DNA of 12,656 nt from Nitrospirota bacterium (lineage in GTDB: Bacteria; Nitrospirota; Nitrospiria; Nitrospirales; Nitrospiraceae): contig JACRQB010000132.1 in NCBI GenBank assembly GCA_016222925.1, positions 1 through 12,656 on the forward strand, read 5' to 3'. The notes beneath the pieces were generated by a model that ran no database searches, was not told where the DNA came from, and saw only the letters and a list, made by a program, of their open reading frames with translations. The translations under genes were made by a program, and so were the position numbers. Shown piece after piece: positions 6,931 through 12,656 of this stretch (positions are counted from its first letter, which is position 1; each line of letters begins with the position of its first letter).

Positions 6931-7533
6931 TTACGGCACCATGACTACGTCGCCACGCTGGAGAATGATGTTCTGCTCCAAGTCCTTCCCCTTCCGAAGA
7001 TCGCCGTACCGAAAGGGAATCGACTGTTGCATGCCTTTCACTCGACGCATGACCTTAATATCATTTTCCGCAGCAAAAGGAGTGAGTCCTCCGGCCAGGC
7101 TCAATGCTTGGAGCACGTCGGTGTAGTGCCCGACGAGATACTCACCCGGTTTGTTGACTCGTCCCACGACATACACCTTGTAACTAACGATCTTTGTCAC
7201 GGCGACAGAAACGTTGACATTCGGAATATACTTCGTCAACCGCTTCACAAGCTCCTCCCGAATAGCTTCAACCGTTCGGTCCTCTGCCTGAATATCGCCG
7301 ATGAGTGGAAACGAAAACATGCCGTCTGGTCGAACAACCACCTCTCGCGTCAGCTGTTCGTCCTTCCAGACAGACACCAGCATGACATCCTCGGCACCCA
7401 AGCGGTATCCAGGATCAACCTGCGACACCAGCGCAGACTGCATCGCCTCATCTGCATGCACAGGCATCACCGTCATCGTAACGGCAGCAGCCATCAGCCC
7501 CCCACCCAACAATACTCGCACTGAACGAGACAT
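6931..7533 (-). CDS. Wza-like polysaccharide export protein (Poly_export + SLBB), short periplasmic form
   Basis: The 200-residue product has a Sec-type signal peptide (about 1-27, cleavage near VHADEA) without a lipobox cysteine. The Poly_export domain (about 40-112) contains YRLGAEDVMLVSVW and RPDGMFSFPLIGD. One SLBB domain follows (about 115-165), with YKVYVVGRVNKPGEY and LQALSLAGGL. It ends GDVVMVP, the usual end of such domains. At 200 residues it is about half the length of E. coli Wza, with no C-terminal helix for a pore, so it probably forms a periplasmic ring. The start ATG is 9 bp after the previous stop; TAAGGA spans that stop and acts as the ribosome site. It works with the barrel and chain-length protein encoded next to it. 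Confidence 0.9.
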   Translation of the reverse strand: MSRSVRVLLGGGLMAAAVTMTVMPVHADEAMQSALVSQVDPGYRLGAEDVMLVSVWKDEQLTREVVVRPDGMFSFPLIGDIQAEDRTVEAIREELVKRLTKYIPNVNVSVAVTKIVSYKVYVVGRVNKPGEYLVGHYTDVLQALSLAGGLTPFAAENDIKVMRRVKGMQQSIPFRYGDLRKGKDLEQNIILQRGDVVMVP

Positions 7534-7542
7534 AGATTTTCC

Positions 7543-9480
7543 TTACCCCCTTAGTTGCGCGAGCACCTGCTCCGCCTCTCGGCGTCCGTCGAATGAATCA
7601 GCACTCTTGAGCGCCTTGGACAGATAGGTGCGAGCCTCAGCTCGTTTCCCGGACTGAAAGAAGGCGATCCCAAGATGGTAATTCAAAACGGAAATGTCAG
7701 GAGATTTGGCAACAGCATCTTTCATCAACCGAATGGCCTCTTCCCGTTGCCCCATTTTGAATCGTACCCAGCCGAGCGTATCGATAAAGAGAGGATGCGG
7801 CGCCTCCTTTTCAAAATCTCGACTGAGCGAAAAGGCCCTTTGCAAACTCGATGGATCACTCTTGTAGTCCACAAGTAGAACTGCCAAGTTATTCGCCGCC
7901 AGCAGGTTTCGAGGGTTCAGCCGCAAGGTCGTCTCATATGCGGCTATCGCGAGATCGATCTGCCCTTGCTCGGAGTGCGCAGAGGCCAACAGCAGGTGCA
8001 ACTCCTCACTTTCCGGGTTGGCCTTGAGCCCATCTTGGAGAACCTGTACAGCCTCATCCGGCTTCTTCCTGGACAATGACAACGAGGCCCAGTTGAGCCA
8101 GGGCGTCATCCACTTTGGATTCAGTCGCACGGCCTCACGATAATGGTGCGCAGCCTCTTCATACTCTCGTGTGAGAGTCAAGACCTCTCCCAGCAATCCA
8201 TGCGCGAATGGATGGTCTTTGCGGGACGCCAGCAGGGACTCCAGACGGGTTCTGGACTGTGTCGCCTGTCCCAACGCCACCTCCACCTTCACAAGAGACA
8301 ACAGCGGCTCCGGTTCGTTCGGAGCCAGTGCCGTTGCACGCTCATAGGCTCGCCTCGCCTCGCTCAGACGACGCTGGGCCTCATAAAACCGCCCTTCGGC
8401 TAACGAGGCCAAAAGATTATTGCCGGTGGATATCTGACGAAGCCGCGTCAACGTCTGTTCGGCTCCTGACCAGTTTTTCGTCACCAAGTCCAACGTCATC
8501 AACATGTCAAGAGCGGTGACATCATCGGGACGATGTTTCAGCAGGTCGTCGAGCCGAGCACGAGCTTGCTGGTAACGACCGCTCCTGCTCTCAAGAACAG
8601 CAAGCGACCGTTTCGCATCCACCTGGTCTGGATACAGAGCCACGGCCCGTTCAAAACTGTCTTTTGCGAGATTCGTGTCACCGGTCAGCTGATAGGCCTG
8701 ACCGAGGAGATAGTGGACGGTGGCCAAATCGGGTTGATCGTGCAAGACCGTGCGAAAGGCCTGCACGGCGTCTTTCCCATTTCGTCTGGCTAAAGCCATT
8801 CGGCCTGTGAGCATCAAGCCGTCCGAGGAGCGGGGATTGTCCTTCAATATCTCCTGCACCTGACGTTCGGCCTCAGCCTGCTTGCCCTCTCCAAAATCCA
8901 TCTCCGCCAATTTGACCTTGGCTTCCAGGCCGATGGGTTTATCTTTGTAGTCGTCCACCAAGAAGGCATAGCGCTGACGAGCCTTGCCGTCCTGTCCGCT
9001 CTTTCTATAGAGCGCACCGAGCCCAAACTGGATTTGAGTCGAATGCGGGATTTGTGCCGTCGCATCAAGCAGCACCTGTTCAGCAGAAGCCATGTCCCTT
9101 TTATTCACAAACAACTCGGCGAGCATGATCCTCCGCTGCTCGCTGTTGGGGTCCAGCACAATCGCCTCTCGCAACACAGCTTCCGCTTTGTTCTGCGCTC
9201 CCTGCCTGACATAGAAGCGGGCAAGCCTCGCCCGATGATCAAAGGCGGTCGGCTCAGCTTCGATCATGCGGCGCATGACAGCCTCGGCACTGACTAGATT
9301 GTTTGCCTCTGTCAAGATCCGGCTCAAATTGGTCAGGAGATCCAAGTCCCTCGGATGGGTCTCCAGAGCACGCCTCAACGCCGCCTCCGCCTCTCGATAG
9401 CGCCGTTGTTGGCCGTACAATGTCGCGAGTAGGATGGCAACATCTGGTTCTGTTGGAAACTCTTTCGCCAGTGCCTCCGC
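7543..9480 (-). CDS. prsT: PrsT-like TPR protein, C-terminal part (downstream of an apparent frameshift)
   Basis: About 645 codons in a frame that closes upstream at TGA (9496-9498). It begins without an ATG or ribosome site; the earliest candidate is a TTG at 9420, which lies inside a TPR. Residues before that TTG (AEALAKEFPTEPDVAILLAT, 9480-9421) continue the repeat pattern of the upstream fragment, so the two parts were one gene of about 770 codons. The sequence is a continuous array of tetratricopeptide repeats (about 34 residues each) ending near the stop at 7543. PrsT-like proteins are periplasmic TPR lipoproteins of exosortase EPS loci, thought to scaffold the synthesis and export complex. 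The next gene's ribosome site overlaps this stop. Split either by mutation or by a sequencing error. Confidence 0.83.
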   Translation of the reverse strand, partial: AEALAKEFPTEPDVAILLATLYGQQRRYREAEAALRRALETHPRDLDLLTNLSRILTEANNLVSAEAVMRRMIEAEPTAFDHRARLARFYVRQGAQNKAEAVLREAIVLDPNSEQRRIMLAELFVNKRDMASAEQVLLDATAQIPHSTQIQFGLGALYRKSGQDGKARQRYAFLVDDYKDKPIGLEAKVKLAEMDFGEGKQAEAERQVQEILKDNPRSSDGLMLTGRMALARRNGKDAVQAFRTVLHDQPDLATVHYLLGQAYQLTGDTNLAKDSFERAVALYPDQVDAKRSLAVLESRSGRYQQARARLDDLLKHRPDDVTALDMLMTLDLVTKNWSGAEQTLTRLRQISTGNNLLASLAEGRFYEAQRRLSEARRAYERATALAPNEPEPLLSLVKVEVALGQATQSRTRLESLLASRKDHPFAHGLLGEVLTLTREYEEAAHHYREAVRLNPKWMTPWLNWASLSLSRKKPDEAVQVLQDGLKANPESEELHLLLASAHSEQGQIDLAIAAYETTLRLNPRNLLAANNLAVLLVDYKSDPSSLQRAFSLSRDFEKEAPHPLFIDTLGWVRFKMGQREEAIRLMKDAVAKSPDISVLNYHLGIAFFQSGKRAEARTYLSKALKSADSFDGRREAEQVLAQLRG

Positions 9481-9854
9481 TCCGTCAGTCTCGCTTCAAG
9501 ATAGTACTTCGCTAGAGTAATGAGGGCGGCCGCATGATCGGGGACCAGGCGCACAGCCTCCTGATACAGCTGAACGGCATTACGCCAGTTTTTCTCTTTT
9601 TCTTCGACTTGAGCAAAGAGATAGTAGGCCTCCGCGTCTTTGGGATCGATCTTCAGCACGTTTCTCAGGGCGACCCGTGCCTTGGGATAGTTGGCTGCAT
9701 CTATGTACTCATTCGCCTTGGCAAAGTACTTCGCTTTTCTTTCCTCAGGGCCACCGCACGCCGTCACGGTGACAGCGGCCAGAAGAACGATGCCGCTCAT
9801 CACACGCACGCCAGACATCTCCCGACTACTGCCGTACAAAAAAGGTACACTCAT
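9375..9854 (-). CDS. prsT: PrsT-like TPR lipoprotein, N-terminal part (frameshifted after about residue 124)
   Basis: The first 124 residues form a lipoprotein signal (a hydrophobic stretch followed by VTAC, with C33 as the lipidated Cys) and the first TPR units, for example ANYPKARVALRNVLKIDPKD. After LTE (123-125) the frame turns into non-TPR, Arg-rich text and stops at 9375, while the TPR pattern resumes in another frame at 9480. The start is uncertain: ATGs at 9854, 9818 (GGGAG adjacent) and 9800 all keep the signal. The lipidated Cys would anchor the protein in a membrane facing the periplasm. It lies 29 bp after the transferase gene. The fragment alone would not fold as a full scaffold. 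Confidence 0.8.
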   Translation of the reverse strand: MSVPFLYGSSREMSGVRVMSGIVLLAAVTVTACGGPEERKAKYFAKANEYIDAANYPKARVALRNVLKIDPKDAEAYYLFAQVEEKEKNWRNAVQLYQEAVRLVPDHAAALITLAKYYLEARLTERRHWRKSFQQNQMLPSYSRHCTANNGAIERRRRR

Positions 9855-9883
9855 AAGTCTAGGTTATTACGTAACCCGTCTTG

Positions 9884-11518
9884 CTACAACACAATCCGAA
9901 TTCCGAGCCCGAACAGAATCCAGAGCGATACAAGGCCAAGCTGTCGGACACGGTTGGCAAAAGCATGGAGCAGCAACTCAAAAGAAAAGAAGAGCACCAT
10001 CAGCTTGGCGGCGAAGATACCCAGATGCGCAATATCGGCGCTCACTTCGGGAAGCAGCGGGAAGGTCACCGCCAAGAACACCATCAGATAATCGAGCGGT
10101 GTGGTTTGAAAGCGGTTCTCCTCATTGAACCGGAGACTCAAGATGACCATCACGGCAACCACGATAAAGAATGCGTTGTGGAGCATCGCAACAGCGGACA
10201 TGGATCGATATCGTGACGCTTCACAGACATAGAGGAGGAAGGTCGTCCCGACATAGAGCCCACCACGAACAAAGTACGGCGCAATCCGAGGAGAGAACGA
10301 GAGGCCGAGTAACACAATCCCAAAAATGATGATCGAGAGGTACCCGACATCGGCCGGCACATTCGATGGGACAAATACCAGCGCAATGAGGAAACATGGC
10401 ACCGTCACGGCCAGAAACTGCATGGGCAGATCCGTCAGCCATCGACCACTCATCACTCGCCTCACGACTACATTCGAGAGGAAATGCCCACTTTGCGCCG
10501 TGAGACTGGGTAGCAGTCCTCGCCCTGCTGCGATGAACAGCATCAAGACCGATCCCGCAATCGTAAGATAGAGTAGTAGAATAACCAGCTCAGACTGCCA
10601 TCGTAAGACATAGGCCAAGCTCAACATGCTTGCCTGGATCACGTAGATGACGGTCACGGCCTCATAGTGCGTGAATCCAAAGCGAAGCAGTTTATGGTGA
10701 ATGTGTGCCCGGTCGCCGACGAATGGAGAACGGCCTTCTGCCAACCGCTGCCCCGTCACGCCGAGCGTGTCCAGAAACGGCAACCCCAACAGAAAGAATG
10801 CGAGGCTGGGAGTGAACGGACCATGTGACGAATCCGTCAACAGAACGGCCAGCACGCCCATGATGAAGCCCAACAATTGGCTGCCGCCATCTCCCATAAA
10901 GATGCGAGCCGGATAGGTGTTGTAGCGTAGGAACCCCAATAGCCCGCCAAGAAATGGGACCGTCAAGAACAAGACGGTCGAGTCATTGGAAAGATAGGCT
11001 AAATAGGCGATTCCAGATAAGGTGAGGAACGACAGCCCACCAGCTAACCCATCCAACCCATCCGTCAGATTGACAGCATTGGAGACACCGACAAGAAACA
11101 GAACGGTGACACACATCCCGGCCCATGCCGGCACCTCCACATCAGGGAGAAACGGAAGAGTGGTAAACCAGATATCTCCGCCTAACACAACGGCAAGGGC
11201 GGCGAACAGCTGGCCAACCAGTTTGCTTCGATAGCTAAGATCGACACGGTCGTCCCAGACCCCGAACCCCACAATGATCACACTGCCCAGCAGAACCGAC
11301 AGTGTGACCGCATCTTTCTCGCCCCACCAGACGATCGACGCGCAGGCGCCGACGGCAAAAGCAATCCCGCCGATTCGTGGAACCGGATGTTCGTGAACTT
11401 TTCGACCCCCAGGCTGATCCATGATCTGCAACCGCGCCGCCATGAGCCGCAGGAGCGGGATCAGCGCCATGCACACCAGCAAGGCGGTCATAGAACTAAA
11501 AAACAGCTCGTTCACCAT
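9884..11518 (-). CDS. WecA/MraY-family polyprenyl-phosphate HexNAc-1-phosphate transferase with long membrane extension
   Basis: The 544-residue multi-pass inner-membrane protein carries the family signatures in order: VWDD at 87-90, NLTDGLDGLAGG at 150-161, RIFMGDGGS at 205-213 and HIHH at 272-275. These enzymes move a sugar-1-phosphate (commonly GlcNAc-1-P) from a UDP-sugar to undecaprenyl phosphate, the priming step of EPS or O-antigen synthesis. The acidic motifs bind Mg2+ and the HIHH loop contacts the nucleotide sugar. Typical members are about 320-370 residues. Here residues 285-544 add about eight hydrophobic segments of unknown function. The start ATG at 11518 has GAGAG about 8 bases upstream and lies 32 bp after the exosortase gene. 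Exact sugar specificity cannot be read from the sequence. Confidence 0.9.
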   Translation of the reverse strand: MVNELFFSSMTALLVCMALIPLLRLMAARLQIMDQPGGRKVHEHPVPRIGGIAFAVGACASIVWWGEKDAVTLSVLLGSVIIVGFGVWDDRVDLSYRSKLVGQLFAALAVVLGGDIWFTTLPFLPDVEVPAWAGMCVTVLFLVGVSNAVNLTDGLDGLAGGLSFLTLSGIAYLAYLSNDSTVLFLTVPFLGGLLGFLRYNTYPARIFMGDGGSQLLGFIMGVLAVLLTDSSHGPFTPSLAFFLLGLPFLDTLGVTGQRLAEGRSPFVGDRAHIHHKLLRFGFTHYEAVTVIYVIQASMLSLAYVLRWQSELVILLLYLTIAGSVLMLFIAAGRGLLPSLTAQSGHFLSNVVVRRVMSGRWLTDLPMQFLAVTVPCFLIALVFVPSNVPADVGYLSIIIFGIVLLGLSFSPRIAPYFVRGGLYVGTTFLLYVCEASRYRSMSAVAMLHNAFFIVVAVMVILSLRFNEENRFQTTPLDYLMVFLAVTFPLLPEVSADIAHLGIFAAKLMVLFFSFELLLHAFANRVRQLGLVSLWILFGLGIRIVL

Positions 11519-11550
11519 AAATACGCTCTCGATGCCTTCATCATAGCGGT

Positions 11551-12656
11551 TCAGTCCGGCACGAACCTCGTCAATTCCCGCTCGGCGACAACCGCGAATC
11601 CCTGAAGCCGCTGATCAACTGTGGACTCAGATTCCCCCGGACCAACCAACGAGGCCAACCTCACAAGGGCTCCATCGGTGCGTTGTCGAGAAACGGAATC
11701 CCACAGCAAGTAGACCTTGACCAGGTATTCACTTGTGAGGTGTCGCTCGCGTTGCTTGAACCAGTACAACACGATTTGCTTCTGATCCCCCTTCTGAATG
11801 ACCGCTCGATTGACTCTGAGCGGCTGCATCATTCCCTGCGACACCGGCAGATCCCTTTGCGTCAGGGACACTATCTCCCATCCTCCACCTGGCAGACAGC
11901 TTTGAGGCGAATGTGCCGATTGCCCCTTCCGTTGTGATCGATAGTAGGCAGTATAGAAATTCACCGGCTGTTGCTTGTCTGACCGATAGTCTGCCAGCAC
12001 GTAATCGTCGAACCGCAATGCATCGATGTATTGTGGCTCAAGGGGAAAAGGACTTCCTTGCCAACCGTCGATCTGCATCGGGAAGTCGACAAACGCCGCT
12101 CGCGGAGGAGGACTTTCTTTACGATCCACAACCACGGTTGAGAAAAGAGTAAATGGCGTGAGCAGGGCCACGCTGCACAGATAGGCCCGCCCCGAAGCCG
12201 ATTGGATTCGGCATGGCACGATGTTCACGTCCGGATGGGCGTTCGCTTCTAATTGACCTTTCCAGGTCAATCGGTCAAAGACCAACCCTTGAGACTTCAT
12301 CTCCCCTATTCTTGCTAGGAGAGCCATCTCTGCGATCAGCAACCCGAAACTCGCCATGAAAATGACCCCTCCCTCGAAGAGATGATAAAAGCCTTCAGCG
12401 GCAGCTTTCCCATAAAACTCCACCAACACTCCGATCATGCCGATGCGCATACCGTTCAGCACGATCGAAATTGGAATTGAGGATAGTACGAGCACCACTC
12501 GTTTCCACATCCTGCCTTTGAACAGGTACGCACAAAGCAGCGCGAGAGAAGCAAGCGGAAGCAGGTATCGAATCCCACTACACGCTTCGATCACTTGAAG
12601 CTGCACCGGCCCCAGATCGATGACATTGCCTTCGCGAAAGGCCATCACACCGACAA
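11551..12656 (-). CDS. xrtD: Exosortase with fused C-terminal EpsI domain, XrtD-like (5' end off the window)
   Basis: The frame is open to the right edge, so the N-terminal part (probably about 150 residues of membrane segments) is missing. Numbering from the GTG at 12648, the catalytic residues of the exosortase family are visible: Cys23 in EACSGIRYL (codon 12582-12580), Arg68 in LNGMRIG and His89 in GFYHLFEG. REGNVIDLG and QLQV precede the Cys, as in XrtD (VPLPA-CTERM) enzymes. After the last membrane segments a soluble EpsI domain follows (about 155-365) with HSPQSCLPGGGW at 246-257. Exosortases are inner-membrane cysteine transpeptidases that process tagged C-termini of surface proteins; EpsI is normally a separate protein. 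It is the first visible gene of the EPS operon. Confidence 0.9.
   Translation of the reverse strand, partial: VGVMAFREGNVIDLGPVQLQVIEACSGIRYLLPLASLALLCAYLFKGRMWKRVVLVLSSIPISIVLNGMRIGMIGVLVEFYGKAAAEGFYHLFEGGVIFMASFGLLIAEMALLARIGEMKSQGLVFDRLTWKGQLEANAHPDVNIVPCRIQSASGRAYLCSVALLTPFTLFSTVVVDRKESPPPRAAFVDFPMQIDGWQGSPFPLEPQYIDALRFDDYVLADYRSDKQQPVNFYTAYYRSQRKGQSAHSPQSCLPGGGWEIVSLTQRDLPVSQGMMQPLRVNRAVIQKGDQKQIVLYWFKQRERHLTSEYLVKVYLLWDSVSRQRTDGALVRLASLVGPGESESTVDQRLQGFAVVAERELTRFVPD

Noticed and set aside
6820..7524. 234-residue plus-strand frame, His-rich
   Set aside because: Antisense to the polysaccharide export gene; no ribosome site or recognisable domain.
7543..9420. DNA repeats or a CRISPR-like array suggested by the periodic TPR region
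   Set aside because: The periodicity is at protein level (about 34 residues); the DNA units are not similar enough to be direct repeats.
9420..9480. TTG at 9420 as the start of an independent TPR gene
   Set aside because: It lies within a TPR unit, has no ribosome site, and the 20 codons before it continue the repeat from the upstream fragment.
9470..9500. Programmed ribosomal frameshift in prsT
   Set aside because: No slippery heptamer is seen at the junction; loss of one base from a GG pair is simpler.

Overview
The window holds most of an exosortase-linked exopolysaccharide (EPS) locus from a Gram-negative bacterium. The base composition is moderately GC-rich. The gene set is an exosortase with a fused EpsI domain, a PrsT-like TPR lipoprotein, a short Wza-like export protein, an outer-membrane barrel, a Wzz-like chain-length protein, a BY-kinase and an ExeA-type ATPase. 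Its style resembles Nitrospirota (Nitrospira) or some proteobacteria. That assignment is inference; no rRNA or other taxonomic marker is present.

Layout from left to right. (1) 1-150, minus strand: the 5' part of a SixA-type phosphohistidine phosphatase gene, cut by the window edge. (2) 151-319: a divergent intergenic region with a 7-bp inverted repeat just upstream of the next gene. (3) 320-1044, plus strand: a PsiE-family membrane protein overlapping by 4 bp with a 67-residue, probably winged-helix protein. (4) 1058-12656, minus strand: the EPS locus. In transcription order (right to left) it encodes the exosortase (5' end off the window), a WecA/MraY-family polyprenyl-phosphate sugar-1-phosphate transferase with a long membrane extension, the PrsT-like TPR lipoprotein (interrupted by an apparent frameshift near 9480), the polysaccharide export protein, the outer-membrane barrel, the chain-length protein, the BY-kinase, an ExeA-like ATPase with a TPR tail, and a small TPR protein related to that tail. 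Gaps up to the ExeA gene are about 4-32 bp, so these genes look like one operon whose promoter lies beyond 12656. The last TPR gene follows a 216-bp gap and may have its own promoter.

How the genes fit together (family knowledge plus inference): the transferase would prime a polyprenyl-linked sugar. The chain-length protein and BY-kinase would control polymerisation and export. The periplasmic export protein and the barrel would carry polymer across the outer membrane. PrsT and the TPR proteins would scaffold the complex. The exosortase/EpsI fusion would cleave and anchor C-terminally tagged surface proteins. No tagged substrate, polymerase, flippase or elongating glycosyltransferase is in the window.

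The main points for a second look are the prsT frameshift, the ungapped 42% identity between the ExeA TPR tail and the next gene's product, the internal repeat in the chain-length protein, the 260-residue membrane extension on the transferase, the atypical BY-kinase, and two short perfect inverted repeats upstream of genes. I found no CRISPR array, tRNA, rRNA, insertion sequence or wholly unknown multigene system.
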